Below are positions 42,239 through 54,473 of a stretch of 64,000 nucleotides of DNA, piece by piece (within the stretch, counting starts at the first letter, position 1; the number at the start of each line of letters is the position of its first letter). The position numbers and the translations under genes are program-made. Source of the DNA: JASHPR01 sp963795055. GTDB taxonomy: Bacteria; Actinomycetota; Actinomycetes; Streptosporangiales; Streptosporangiaceae. The stretch spans positions 1 through 64,000 of the forward strand of contig CAWCGJ010000013.1 of assembly GCA_963795055.1 (NCBI GenBank), in the 5' to 3' direction. Below the pieces are notes generated by a model that saw only the letters and a program-made list of their open reading frames with translations, did no database searches and was not told the origin of the DNA.

Positions 42239-43221
42239 CCGACACGATGGAGCGGCGGGCCTTGACCCGGGAGCAGCTGCTGGCCGCCTACCGGCAGATG
42301 CGGACCATCCGCGAGTTCGAGGAGCGCGTGCACCGGGAGTTCGCCACCGGCGAGATCCCCGGGTTCGTGCACCTGTACGCGGGTGAGGAGGCCTCGGCGG
42401 CCGGTGTCTGCGGCAACCTCGACGGCCGCGACACCATCGCCAGCACGCACCGCGGCCATGGCCACTGCATCGCCAAGGGCGTGGACGTCGGGGAGATGAT
42501 GGCCGAGATCTACGGCCGCAGGACCGGCAGCTGCCACGGCAAGGGCGGCTCGATGCACATCGCCGACCTGTCCAAGGGCATGCTCGGCGCCAACGGCATC
42601 GTCGGCGGCGGGCCGCCGCTGATCTGCGGGACCGCGCTGGCGGCCAAGCTCAAGGGCACCGGCGGGGTGAGCGTCGCGTTCTTCGGCGACGGCGGCAGCA
42701 ACCAGGGCACCACGCTGGAGTCCATGAACCTGGCCTGCGTGTGGAACCTGCCGGCCATCTTCGTCGCCGAGAACAACGGTTACGCCGAGTCCACGGCCAG
42801 TTCCTGGTCGGTGGCCAGCGACAACATCGCCGACCGCGCGGCGGGGTTCGGCATGCCGGGCGTGATCGTCGACGGCTTCGACTTCTTCGCCGTGCACGAG
42901 GCGGCGAGCGAGGCGGTCGCCCGCGCCCGCGCCGGCGCCGGGCCGACGCTCGTCGAGATGAAGTTCACCCGCTACTTCGGCCACTTCGAGGGCGACCAGC
43001 AGACCTACCGGGCCGACGAGGTCGCCCGCGCGCGGGCCGAGCTGGACTGCCTGAAGCGCTTCGCCGCCCGGGTAACCGAGACCGGCGACCTCGCCCAGGC
43101 CGATCTCGACGCCGTGGACGCCGAGGTCGCGGCCCTGATCGACCAGGCTGTCGACGACGCGAAGGCGGCCCCGCCGCCGACCGAGGCAGACCTGCTCACC
43201 GACGTCTACGTCCGTTACTGA
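42235..43221 (+). CDS. acoA: acetoin dehydrogenase E1 alpha subunit
   Basis: 328 aa thiamine-diphosphate enzyme subunit. TIASTHRGHGHCIAKGVD and the TPP motif VAFFGDGGSNQGTTLESMNL with NLPAIFVAENNGYAES. It pairs with AcoB to cleave acetoin and transfer the acetyl unit to the lipoyl group of AcoC. ATG at 42235 overlaps the acoX stop. Same layout as acoABC of Pseudomonas and Bacillus. Confidence 0.93.
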   Translation: MTDTMERRALTREQLLAAYRQMRTIREFEERVHREFATGEIPGFVHLYAGEEASAAGVCGNLDGRDTIASTHRGHGHCIAKGVDVGEMMAEIYGRRTGSCHGKGGSMHIADLSKGMLGANGIVGGGPPLICGTALAAKLKGTGGVSVAFFGDGGSNQGTTLESMNLACVWNLPAIFVAENNGYAESTASSWSVASDNIADRAAGFGMPGVIVDGFDFFAVHEAASEAVARARAGAGPTLVEMKFTRYFGHFEGDQQTYRADEVARARAELDCLKRFAARVTETGDLAQADLDAVDAEVAALIDQAVDDAKAAPPPTEADLLTDVYVRY

Positions 43222-43234
43222 TCGGAGGCTGGCC

Positions 43235-44248
43235 ATGGCACGCAGCATCACCTACCGCGAGGCGATCAACGAGGCGCTGGCCCAGGAGATGGAGCGCGAC
43301 GAGAGCGTGATCGTCATGGGCGAGGACAACGCGGGCGGCGAGGGGGCGCCCGGCGACGAGGACGCCTGGGGCGGGGTGCTCGGGGTCACCAAGGGGCTGT
43401 ACCACAAGTTCCCGGGCCGGGTGCTGGACACGCCGATCTCCGAGTCGGCGTTCATCGGCGCCGCGATCGGCGCGGCCACGGCCGGCCTGCGCCCCGTGGC
43501 CGAGCTCATGTTCGTCGACTTCATGGGCGTCTGCTTCGACCAGATCTACAACCAGGCCGCGAAGTTCCGGTACATGTTCGGCGGCAAGGCGGTCACCCCG
43601 GTCGTGATCCGCACCATGTACGGGGCCGGGCTGCGGGCCGCCGCGCAGCACTCCCAGTGCCTGTACCCGCTGTTCACGCACATCCCGGGGCTGAAGGTGG
43701 TGCTCCCGGCCACGCCCTACGACGCGAAGGGCATGATGATCCAGGCGATCAGGGACGACGACCCGGTGATGTTCTTCGAGCACAAGGCGCTGTACGACCT
43801 GGCCGGGCCGGTGCCGGAGGAGAGCTACACGCTGCCGTTCGGCGAGGCCAACGTGGTACGCGAGGGCGGCGACGTCACGATCGTGACCCTGGGCCGGATG
43901 GTGCACACCTCGCTCGAGGCGGCCGGGCAGCTCGCGGCGGACGGGGTCCAGTGCGAGGTGATCGACCTGCGCACCACCAGCCCGCTGGACGAGGACACCG
44001 TGCTGGAGAGCGTCGAGGGCACCGGCCGGGTCGTGGTGGTGGACGAGGCGCACCCGCGGTGCTCGATGGCCACCGACATCTCGGCGCTGGTGGCGCGGAA
44101 GGCGTTCGGCTCGCTGCAGGCCCCGATCGAGATGGTGACCGCGCCGCATACGCCGGTCCCGTTCTCGAACACGCTCGAGGACATCTACATCCCGGACGCG
44201 CAGCGGATCGCCAACGCCGTGAAGACCGTGACGGGGTGGTCCCGTTGA
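43235..44248 (+). CDS. acoB: acetoin dehydrogenase E1 beta subunit
   Basis: 337 aa. SITYREAINEALAQEMERDE at the start, ISESAFIGAAIGAATAGLRP, and the C-terminal transketolase domain starting near GGDVTIVTLGRMVHTSLEAA. Starts 13 bases after acoA with GGAGG. It forms the alpha2beta2 E1 with AcoA. Confidence 0.93.
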   Translation: MARSITYREAINEALAQEMERDESVIVMGEDNAGGEGAPGDEDAWGGVLGVTKGLYHKFPGRVLDTPISESAFIGAAIGAATAGLRPVAELMFVDFMGVCFDQIYNQAAKFRYMFGGKAVTPVVIRTMYGAGLRAAAQHSQCLYPLFTHIPGLKVVLPATPYDAKGMMIQAIRDDDPVMFFEHKALYDLAGPVPEESYTLPFGEANVVREGGDVTIVTLGRMVHTSLEAAGQLAADGVQCEVIDLRTTSPLDEDTVLESVEGTGRVVVVDEAHPRCSMATDISALVARKAFGSLQAPIEMVTAPHTPVPFSNTLEDIYIPDAQRIANAVKTVTGWSR

Positions 44249-44316
44249 TGACGGGCTTGCGTAAGGCTGCCGTGGCGATTTTTCTGCAACGGTCTGCCGC
44301 GGGGTGGGCGCGGTGA
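44248..44316 (+). other. 22-codon ORF bridging acoB and acoC
   Basis: ATG at 44248 shares one base with the acoB stop (TGATG), and its TGA overlaps a GTG start of acoC (GTGA). The peptide MTGLRKAAVAIFLQRSAAGW-AR matches no family I know. It may be a coupling leader, a collapsed former gene, or chance. Confidence 0.25.
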
Positions 44317-45446
44317 CCGACGACCGGATCGTCGCCGTGACCATGCCGAAGTGGGGCCTGTCGATGCAGCTCGGCAAGATCACCGGCTGGATCGTGGCCG
44401 AGGGTGACGAGGTGAGCGCCGGCGACGAGCTCGCGGACATCGAGACCGACAAGATCGCCGGAACGCTGGAGGCCGCCGACGCCGGCACCGTGCGGCGCCT
44501 GGTCGCCCGGGTGGGCGAGGACGTGCCGGTCAGCGGCACGATCGCGCTGATCGCTCCGGCCGGCGTCAGCGACGCCGAAGTCGACGCGGCGGCCGAGCAC
44601 GCCCGGGCGGTGATCGACGCCGGGGTGCCCGACGAGGCCGCTGCCGGGCCGCAGGTCCAGACGGCCGAGGTCGGCGGGCGGCAAATCCGCTACGCGGGAG
44701 CCGGCCAGGACGGCGACGTGGTCCTGCTCGTGCACGGCTACGGCGGGGACCGCAACTCGTGGCTGTTCCTGCACGAGCCGCTGGCCGCGCGGTACCGGGT
44801 GTACGCCCTCGACCTGCCCGGGCACGGCACGTCGTCCAAGGACGTCGGCGACGGCTCGGTCGGCCTGCTGGCCGGCGCCGTGCTCGGCGTGCTCGACGCG
44901 ATCGGCGTGGAGCGGGCCCACCTGGTCGGCCACTCGCTGGGCGGCGCGGTCGTGGCCGCGGCCGCGGCCGGCCATCCGGAGCGGGTCCGCTCACTCACCC
45001 TGATCGCCCCGGCCGGTTTCGGGCCCGAGATCAACGCCGGGTACCTGCGGGGCTTCGCCGACGCGCAGACCCGGCGCGAGCTCAAGCCGGTGGTCGGCCA
45101 GTTGTTCGCCGACGAGAGCCTGGTGACCCGGCAGGTGGTCGACGACCTGCTCGCCTACAAGCGGCTCGACGGGGTCGACGCGGCACTGCACACCCTGCTG
45201 GGCACGCTCCTGGGCGAGGGCGGCGACACGCAGCGCATCGACTCGGCCGCGGCCCTGGCGGCGCTCGGCGGCGCGGTCCCGGTCACGGTGGTCTGGGGCC
45301 GCGCGGACCGGATCATCCCGGCCGAGCAGGCCGGGTCCGTGGCCGGCGCGGCCAGCCGCGTGATCGACGGCGCCGGGCACATGGCCCACATGGAACGCCC
45401 GGCCGAGGTGCAGGCCGCCATCGAGGAGACGATCACCAGGGGGTGA
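44313..45446 (+). CDS. acoC: AcoC, lipoyl-domain alpha/beta hydrolase E2 of acetoin dehydrogenase
   Basis: About 377 aa. Residues 1-80 are a lipoyl domain with the modified lysine in DIETDKIAGTLEA. From about 125 on there is an alpha/beta hydrolase fold (LLVHGYGGDRNSW, nucleophile elbow VGHSLGGAV, acid in WGRADRIIP, GAGHMAHME) instead of the usual 2-oxoacid acyltransferase domain, as in known AcoC proteins. GTG at 44313 (or 44304) is the start. No E3 dihydrolipoamide dehydrogenase gene follows; a hairpin terminator ends the operon. Confidence 0.9.
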   Translation: MTDDRIVAVTMPKWGLSMQLGKITGWIVAEGDEVSAGDELADIETDKIAGTLEAADAGTVRRLVARVGEDVPVSGTIALIAPAGVSDAEVDAAAEHARAVIDAGVPDEAAAGPQVQTAEVGGRQIRYAGAGQDGDVVLLVHGYGGDRNSWLFLHEPLAARYRVYALDLPGHGTSSKDVGDGSVGLLAGAVLGVLDAIGVERAHLVGHSLGGAVVAAAAAGHPERVRSLTLIAPAGFGPEINAGYLRGFADAQTRRELKPVVGQLFADESLVTRQVVDDLLAYKRLDGVDAALHTLLGTLLGEGGDTQRIDSAAALAALGGAVPVTVVWGRADRIIPAEQAGSVAGAASRVIDGAGHMAHMERPAEVQAAIEETITRG

Positions 45447-45479
45447 CACCCGTCCGGCCGACAAGGAGCCCGCGCTCGT

Positions 45480-45527
45480 CTTTGTGTCCGCTGGTGGCTG
45501 TTCCCACCGCCACCAGCGGACACGAAG
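45480..45527 (+). terminator. terminator of the aco operon
   Basis: GTGTCCGCTGGTGGC (45484-45498) and GCCACCAGCGGACAC (45509-45523) are perfectly complementary, and flanking bases extend the stem to about 19 pairs. It lies 34 bases after the acoC stop. Confidence 0.85.
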
Positions 45528-45809
45528 AATCCCCGGTGCCGCAGAAAGCTGCCCCTTTCCCCGGAAAGCGTCTCAGGAGCATATTCGCGGTAAACATTTC
45601 CTGAACTTGTTGCCCTGCTAATGACTCCGGCGGCGTCGGCGTGATTCGCCGACGAGGGTCATCCGTCACGGGCCAAGACCGCTGTTCACCCGGTCGGGGT
45701 GATGTGCAGTGCGGCATGGTCGGCCGAAAATGACAGGGCGGAGCGGAAGAGCGGGACAGCCCGGCGCAAGGCCTTTCACGCCCGTACCGCCGCGGCTGAT
45801 CCCAGGCAA

Positions 45810-45880
45810 TGAACCTTTTTCATCCGTGAATTCCGGGCCCAGAGTACGAGGGCAGCCATGGGGAGGATGAAAAGGGTTCA
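45810..45880. repeat. 71-bp inverted-repeat element, copy A, upstream of GH63 gene
   Basis: Arms TGAACCTTTTTCATCC (45810-45825) and GGATGAAAAGGGTTCA (45865-45880) match over 16 bases with one G-T pair. The inner 39 bases resemble those of a second copy at 54356-54425. The rest of the 45528-45924 gap has no supported gene. Candidate operator or structured leader of the glucosidase gene. Confidence 0.65.
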
Positions 45881-45924
45881 CTGAGAAGTTGCTCAAGGGA
45901 AAACAGAACGGCGAAGCGACGGGA

Positions 45925-48629
45925 ATGGCGATGAGTGCTGAAAGTGACCGGGTAGCAAGCTTCGGACGCCTGGAGGACGGCCTGCGGCAGGCCGGCGACT
46001 GGTATCTGTGGGGGCCTTACGTCAGCGAGCGCCAGTGGGGGACCGTGCGCGAGGACTACAGCGCGGACGGCGAGGCCTGGGACTACCTGCCGCACGACCA
46101 CGCCCGGTCCCGGGCCTACCGCTGGGGCGAGGACGGGATGGCCGGCTTCTGCGACGTCGAGCAGCGGCTGTGCCTCGGGCTGGCGCTCTGGAACGGCCGT
46201 GACCCGATCCTCAAGGAGCGCATGTTCGGGCTGACCGGCGCGCAGGCGAACCACGGCGAGGACGTCAAGGAGTACTGGTGGTACCTGGACGCGCTGCCCA
46301 GCCACGCCTGGAACCGCTGGCGCTATCACTACCCGCAGGCACCGTTCCCCTACGATGACCTGCTGGCGGAGAACGGCCGGCGGGGCAAGTTCGACCCCGA
46401 GTACGAGCTCATGGACACCGGGGTCTTCGACGGCGACCGGTACTGGATCACCGAGGTCCACTACGCCAAGGCCGACCCGACCGACCTGCTGATGGAGATC
46501 AGCGTCACCAACGCGGGGCCGGAGGCCGACACCCTGCACGTGCTGCCGACCGCGTGGTTCCGCAACACCTGGTCCTGGGATACCGGCGCCCCCAAGCCGG
46601 TCATGGAGGCCACCGGCGACACCGCGGTCAGCGTGGAGCACCCGTTCCTCGGCGCCCTGGAACTGGTGGCGGACACCCGGCCGGGCGGTGCCGAGCCGAC
46701 CGTGCTGTTCTGCGAGAACGAGACCAACATGGCGCGGCTGTACGGCGCCGAGCCGGAGACCCCGTACCCCAAGGACGGGATCGGTGACCACGTGATCCAC
46801 GGCGCGGCGACCGTCAACCCGGCTCGCCGCGGCACCAAGTGCGCCTTCTGGTACAACCTGCAGGTGCCGGCCGGGGGCACGGTGGAACTGCGGCTGCGGC
46901 TGCGCCCGCGCAAGTCCCGGGCGGCCGCGCCGTTCGGCAAGAACTTCCAGGCGGTCATGGACTCCAGGCGCGGGGAGGCCGACGAGTTCTACGCCGAGCT
47001 GACCCCGGAGGGCGCCAGCGCGGACGAGGCCCTGGTCATGCGCCAGGCGTTCGCCGGGATGCTGTGGAGCAAGCAGCTCTACTACTACGACGTGGCCCGC
47101 TGGCTGGACGGGGACCCGGCCCAGCCGCCGCCGCCCGCGTCCCGCCAGTACGGACGGAACTCCAAGTGGCGCAACTTCAACGCGTTCGACATCATGTCGA
47201 TGCCGGACAAGTGGGAGTATCCGTGGTTCGCCGCGTGGGACATGGCGTTCCACTGCGTGGCCCTGGCCCACGTGGACCCGGCGTTCGCCAAGTACCAGCT
47301 GGTCTTGCTGTGCCGGGAGTGGTTCCAGCACCCGAACGGGGCGCTGCCGGCCTATGAGTGGGACTTTGGCGACGTGAACCCGCCGGTGCAGGCCTGGGCC
47401 GCGCTGGAGGTGTTCGCCATCGACGGCGGCCGCGATCTCGCCTTCCTGTCCCGGGTCTTCGACAAGCTCCTGATCAACTTCACCTGGTGGGTGAACATGG
47501 AGGACGCCGGCGGCAACAACGTGTTCGAGGGCGGGTTCCTCGGGCTGGACAACATCGGCCCGATCGACCGGTCCCACCTGCCGGTCGGCGGCATCCTGGA
47601 GCAGTCCGACGCGACCGGCTGGATGGCGTACTTCTCCTTGATCATGGGGTCCATCGCGATCGCGCTCTACTGGAGCAGGCAGCGGGAGGAACCCGACCTG
47701 ATCCTCAAGTTCCTGGAGCACTTCGCCGCCATCACCGCGGCCATCGACAGCCAGGGGCTGTGGGACGACGAGGACGGGCTTTACTACGACCGGCTGCTCA
47801 CCCCGGACGGCACCGCGGTCCCGGTCCAGGTCCGGTCGATGGTCGGGATCATCCCGATGCTGGCGGCGGCGGTGGTCGACGAGGAAATGCTGGACCGGGC
47901 GCTCACGGTCAGCAAGCAGTTCGCGGATTACGTTGACCGCCGTAGCCTGGGCGACCAGCAAAAGCTCCTGGAGACCGGCCTGATGCGGGGAGACCCGGGC
48001 CAGCGGCGGCTGCTGCTGAGCGTGGTCGGCGTCGAGCACCTGGAGAAGCTGTTCGCCAAGCTGTTCGACGAGCGCGAGTTCCTGTCCCCGTACGGGCTGC
48101 GCGCGGTCTCGGCCTACCACCATCAACATCCCTACCGGCTGGACGTGGAAGGGTTCAGCGCCGCCATCGACTACGAGCCGGCCGAGTCGACCACGGACAT
48201 GTTCGGCGGGAACTCCAACTGGCGGGGGCCGCTCTGGTTCCCGCTCAACTACCTCATCGGCAGCGCCCTGCTGCGCTACCACCGGTTCTTCGGCGACGAC
48301 TTCACCGTCGAGTACCCGACCGGATCGGGGCAGCGGCTGCCGCTCGACGTCATCGTGCAGAACCTGCAGGACCGGCTCATCTCGATCTTCACGGTGGGCC
48401 CGGACGGCCGGCGGCCCTGCTTCGGGTGGGTCGAGCGGCTGCAGCACGACCCGGCCTGGAAGGACAACCTGGTCTTCAACGAGTACTTCCACGGCGACAA
48501 CGGCGCCGGGCTCGGCGCCTCGCACCAGACCGGGTGGACGGGCGTGATCGCGGACGTCATCCGGCGCCGGCACGGGGCGGTCCGCGACATCGGCTCCGTG
48601 ATCCGGGATCTGCGGCCGAAGGAGTTGTC

Positions 48630-48633
<4 letters not shown>
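45925..48633 (+). CDS. GH63-type glucosidase (mannosyl-oligosaccharide glucosidase family)
   Basis: About 902 aa (alpha/alpha)6-barrel glycoside hydrolase. The N-terminal part contains LWGPYVSERQWGTVREDYSA and ANHGEDVKEYWWYLDALPSH; the catalytic barrel includes PWFAAWDMAFHCVAL, ALPAYEWDFGDVNPPVQAWA and GNSNWRGPLWFPLNYL. Bacterial relatives hydrolyse alpha-glucosides such as glucosylglycerate or mannosylglycerate, but the substrate is not evident. Start ATG at 45925 or 45931; TTG at 45889 is less likely. Its stop overlaps the glgX start, so both act in one alpha-glucan or compatible-solute pathway. Confidence 0.87.
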
Positions 48634-50789
<2,156 letters not shown>

Positions 50790-51165
50790 CGTCCCATCTC
50801 GTCGGCCACCAGCGTCAGGACCCAGCCGGCCACGTTGCCGCCGCTGTCGGCCACCGGCTCCAGGAGCGATACGAGCCGGGCCAGCTCGTCGGCGCTGGCC
50901 CCGGCCAGCGCCTGGCGCAGGCCCTCGACGATCCACTTCCGCTCGCGGTCGTCATCGTCGGGAGGAGGCGGCGGCAGCCGGCTGTTCATGCGCCGACCCT
51001 GCGGAGGACAGCCCTAAGCGGCGCCCGGCGAGCGGGCGCAGGAGGGGTATAGATCATCGGTGGGGGGGTTCCTGCCTGCGGGGCTGGAGTGCGCCTTTAT
51101 GTCATGCCAGACGCGCGGAGCGTGCCCGCGGTTCACCCTGAGCCCGAGATCGGCGGACGGAAGGC

Positions 51166-52668
51166 TCAGTCGTCCGCGGCGAACGGCTCGAGTTCCCCCG
51201 CCACCCGGCCGGCGGGCAGGCCCAGATCCCGGGAGAGGCCCGCGCCGACCCGGCGGGCCAGCTGGGGCGACAGCAGGATGACGGCCGCGCCGATGATCAG
51301 CCAGGCCAGCAGGATGTACGGGAAGTAGTTGTAGGGCGACGCGGGCGCCGGGTAGATGTTGGCGTACAGCACGTAGCCGCAGATGATCACCGCGATGGCG
51401 GGCAGGATCCCGCGCCACTTCGGCACGCCGAGGCTGCTGTCGAAGACCGCCCGGCTCGCGCCGATGTTGACCAGCCCGTACCCGACCAGGATGGCCAGCG
51501 TACCGAGCGTGCCCAGGTACTGCCAGACCTGCAGGCCGGTGGCGCCGAGCGCGCGCAGGATGACCAGGCAGATCAGGTTGACGATGATGACCAGCAGGAC
51601 CGCCATGCGCGGCGCCCCGGACGGCTGCGACACCTTGGCGAGCGGGAGGTTCGGCGCGCCGTCGCGCGAGACCGCGTAGATCAGCCGGGACCCGGCCACC
51701 GCGGCGCCCAGGCCGGCGCCGAAGGCACTGAACGCCGCGCCGAGCTCGATCAGGTTCTGCATCGCCGAGCCGACGTAGACGTTGGCCAGCTGGAACAGCG
51801 GGCCTGGCGAGCTGGCGAACGCGGCCGAGCCCTTGGGGTTGGCGCCGAACCCGATGGTCTGCACGGCAATGCAGGCGATGTAGAAGATGGCCAGCACGAC
51901 CACCGACGAGCCGATCGCGCGGGGGATGGCCTTCCGAGGGTTCTGGGTCTCCTCGCCCAGGGCCCCCGCGCCCTCGAACCCGGCAAAGGCCAGGAAGCCG
52001 AAAACCGAGCCGAGGACGAGGGCGTGCAGGTTGACCCCGGCCGGCAGGCTGAAGACGCTGCCGGTGACCGCGCCGCTGTTGATCCCGTGGCCGTTCCCGA
52101 CCTTCACCAGGATGATCACCATGAGCACGAGGATGAGGGTGACCGTGACGGCCTCGATGTAGAACAGGGCACGGGTCGACCGCTTGATCACCCCGGCGCA
52201 GAACGCCCAGATGATCACGGTGATCGGCAGGGCCAGGATGATCCAGTCGGCCCCCTTCCACCAGCCCAGGTTCTGCAGCACGCCGGCCAGGAAGTAGCCG
52301 GACGACGCGGCCGAGGCCGGCACGAACACGAAGTACATCAGGCACATGGTCCAGCTCGAGAACACCCCGGTGCGGGGCCCGAGCGAGGCGCCGACGAAGC
52401 CGTAGACCGACCCGGCGTGGTTGTACTTCCGGGTCAGCAGCATGTACCCGTAGCCGATGAGGCAGCAGGCCACGCCGGCGAACACGAACGACAGCGCGGC
52501 CCCGCGGCCGACCAGCGCGGCCACCCCCGGCCCCGAGAACGACATGGCCAGCGCCGGGGACATCGCGCCGACGGACAGGCCGACCGCCTCCCACACGTGC
52601 AGGTTGCGCTTCAGCCCGTGGTTGCTGGCCTGGCCGGATGCGGCCTGGTCGCTACGGGTCTCGCTCAT
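51166..52668 (-). CDS. APC-superfamily amino acid permease
   Basis: 500 aa with twelve predicted membrane helices. The first helix region HVWEAVGLSVGAMSPALAMS and the conserved AFAGFEGAGALGEETQNPRK loop are typical of APC amino acid/polyamine permeases. Substrate unknown. The 175 bases downstream (50990-51165) hold no gene. Confidence 0.9.
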   Translation of the reverse strand: MSETRSDQAASGQASNHGLKRNLHVWEAVGLSVGAMSPALAMSFSGPGVAALVGRGAALSFVFAGVACCLIGYGYMLLTRKYNHAGSVYGFVGASLGPRTGVFSSWTMCLMYFVFVPASAASSGYFLAGVLQNLGWWKGADWIILALPITVIIWAFCAGVIKRSTRALFYIEAVTVTLILVLMVIILVKVGNGHGINSGAVTGSVFSLPAGVNLHALVLGSVFGFLAFAGFEGAGALGEETQNPRKAIPRAIGSSVVVLAIFYIACIAVQTIGFGANPKGSAAFASSPGPLFQLANVYVGSAMQNLIELGAAFSAFGAGLGAAVAGSRLIYAVSRDGAPNLPLAKVSQPSGAPRMAVLLVIIVNLICLVILRALGATGLQVWQYLGTLGTLAILVGYGLVNIGASRAVFDSSLGVPKWRGILPAIAVIICGYVLYANIYPAPASPYNYFPYILLAWLIIGAAVILLSPQLARRVGAGLSRDLGLPAGRVAGELEPFAADD

Positions 52669-52973
52669 CCGGGCCTCCTGCCCGCGGCTGCTGCGCTCAG
52701 CCGCAGAAGGTCGGTCGACGCTCCGCGGGGTTCCCGGGAGTCCTCGCCCCTGATCTTGCGAGATACGATACGTATAGACAGTTAATTCATCAATAGCCTG
52801 TCATCCGATAGCTACAGGCCCCGGCAACCTTACGACAACCGCGGCAATAGCGCCACTTACTTGTCAGGCGCCAATAACGGGCCGCCCCGGTTTGCCCGGG
52901 AGCGGTCCCGCGTGGCGAGGGGCAGCGGCTCCGGGCGGTCAGGGCTGTCGGCCGGGACGACCCGCCGGGGACA
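52669..52973. other. 305-bp intergenic region upstream of the APC permease
   Basis: No supported ORF. The AT-richest part is near 52,755-52,830 and includes ATACGATACGTATAGAC with the palindrome ATACGTAT, a likely place for the permease promoter and an operator. SufE ends on the far side, so the region must hold its terminator as well. Confidence 0.5.
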
Positions 52974-53417
52974 TCAGCCCCGCCGCTCGCGGACCTGCCG
53001 CTTGATCCGGGCCAGCATCGCGGCCAGGCCGCGCAGCCGCAGCGGGCTCACCAGGTCCTGCAACCCGAGCTGGCTGGAGAACTCGCCGGGCGTGTCCAGG
53101 ACCTCGTCCGCGTCCAGCCCGTCCAGGCCGGCGTGCAGGATGCCGGCGAAGCCCCGGGTGGTGGGCGCCTCGCGCGGCGCGTCGAAGAAGAGGTGCACGA
53201 CGGCGTCGTCGTCGACCTCGACGGCCAGGAACAGCGGTGACTGGCACTCCGGCACCGGCTCCATCCGGTCGCGGTGCTCGGCGTACCGGGCGGGCAGCGG
53301 CGGCAGGTCCTCGGAGAACTCCAGCAGGAGCTGCAGGCGGTCCCGGTCGCCGACCGCGCCGAATTCCTCGGCGATCTCCTGCAGCCGCGGGTTGAGCGTC
53401 CCGGCGCCGGCCGTCAC
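52974..53417 (-). CDS. SufE-like sulfur acceptor protein
   Basis: 147 aa of the SufE family: LQEIAEEFGAVGDRDRLQLL, the acceptor cysteine in PVPECQSPLF, and RGFAGILHAGLDGLDADEVL. SufE accepts sulfur from SufS for Fe-S cluster assembly. GTG at 53417 overlaps the stop of the sulfurtransferase gene (GTGA), so here it is likely to work with that enzyme. Confidence 0.92.
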   Translation of the reverse strand: MTAGAGTLNPRLQEIAEEFGAVGDRDRLQLLLEFSEDLPPLPARYAEHRDRMEPVPECQSPLFLAVEVDDDAVVHLFFDAPREAPTTRGFAGILHAGLDGLDADEVLDTPGEFSSQLGLQDLVSPLRLRGLAAMLARIKRQVRERRG

Positions 53418-54295
53418 GGCTCGGCTCCCCGGCGGACGGGCACCCGGACCGCGTTCCCCCACTCGGTCCACGACCCGTCGTAGTTGCGCACCCGCGGGTA
53501 GCCCAGCAGGTGGTGCAGCACGAACCAGGTGTGGCTGGACCGCTCGCCGATCCGGCAGTACACGATCACGTCGTCGTCCGGGCGCAGCCCGGCCTCATCC
53601 TGGTAGATCGCCTCGAGCTCCTTGCGGGTCCGGAACGTGGCGTCGTCCGCGGCCGCGCGCGCCCAGGGAACGCTCTTCGCGCCGGGGATGTGCCCGCCGC
53701 GCAGCGCGCCCTCCTGCGGGTAGTCCGGCATGTGCAGCAGCTCGCCGCTGTACTCGCCGGGCGAGCGCACGTCGATCATCGGCTGGTCCAGGTGCGCCAG
53801 GACCTGGTCCTTGAACGCCCGGAACTCGCTGTCGTCGCGCTCGATCACCGGGTACTCGGTGCGGGGCCGCTGCGGCACCTCGGTACTCAGCGGCCGGCCC
53901 TCGGCGATCCACTTGGCCCGGCCTCCGTCGAGCAGGCGCAGGTCCGGGTGGCCGAACAGAGTGCACACCCACAGCGCGTAGGCCGCCCACCAGTTGTTCC
54001 GGTCACCGTAAAGGACCAGCGTGGTGTCCCGGCTGATGCCCTTCTCCGACATCAGCCGGGCGAAGCCCGCGCCGTCCACGTAGTCGCGGGTCACCGGGTC
54101 GTTGAGCTCGGTGTGCCAGTCGAGCTTCACCGCTCCGGGGATATGACCGGTCTCATACAGCAGCACGTCCTCGTCAGACTCGGCCACGACCAGGCCCGGG
54201 TCATCCAGGTGCTCGGCCAGCCATTCGGTCGACACGAGCATTTCGGGGCGCGCGTAATCCTGAAACTTCGGCGCGGAATCGTACGGCAGCACCAC
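53414..54295 (-). CDS. thiosulfate/3-mercaptopyruvate sulfurtransferase
   Basis: About 293 aa with two rhodanese domains: LVSTEWLAEHLDDPGLVVAE, TGHIPGAVKLDW, and the active-site loop VIVYCRIGERSSHTWFVLHH. GTG at 54295 has AGGTGAGG upstream; the longer frame (ATG at 54436) would read through an inverted-repeat element. It is translationally coupled to the SufE gene, an arrangement common in actinomycetes. Confidence 0.92.
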   Translation of the reverse strand: MVLPYDSAPKFQDYARPEMLVSTEWLAEHLDDPGLVVAESDEDVLLYETGHIPGAVKLDWHTELNDPVTRDYVDGAGFARLMSEKGISRDTTLVLYGDRNNWWAAYALWVCTLFGHPDLRLLDGGRAKWIAEGRPLSTEVPQRPRTEYPVIERDDSEFRAFKDQVLAHLDQPMIDVRSPGEYSGELLHMPDYPQEGALRGGHIPGAKSVPWARAAADDATFRTRKELEAIYQDEAGLRPDDDVIVYCRIGERSSHTWFVLHHLLGYPRVRNYDGSWTEWGNAVRVPVRRGAEP

Positions 54296-54355
54296 GATCA
54301 ACCTCACCTTGGTCCCTGCCCGCGCCGCAGCCGCGCCGCGGGGATGTCTGGAAGC

Positions 54356-54425
54356 TGAGCCTTCTCCATCCTCCTCTTCGCTGTCCACATGCTCTGAGCC
54401 GAGGTCGGCGGATGAAGAAGGTTCA
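54356..54425. repeat. 70-bp inverted-repeat element, copy B, upstream of sulfurtransferase
   Basis: On the minus strand TGAACCTTCTTCATCCG opens and GGAGGATGGAGAAGGCTCA closes the element. Interior blocks such as CAGAG and ACAGC align with the element at 45810-45880 without large gaps. It lies 61 bases before the sulfurtransferase start. Confidence 0.6.
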
Positions 54426-54473
54426 TACATCAGCAAGTAACGCGGCGACCGCGCCGCACCTTCCCCCGCGCCG

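Noticed and set aside
45820..48573. 917-codon minus-strand ORF
   Set aside because: Antisense to the GH63 gene; no recognisable motif.
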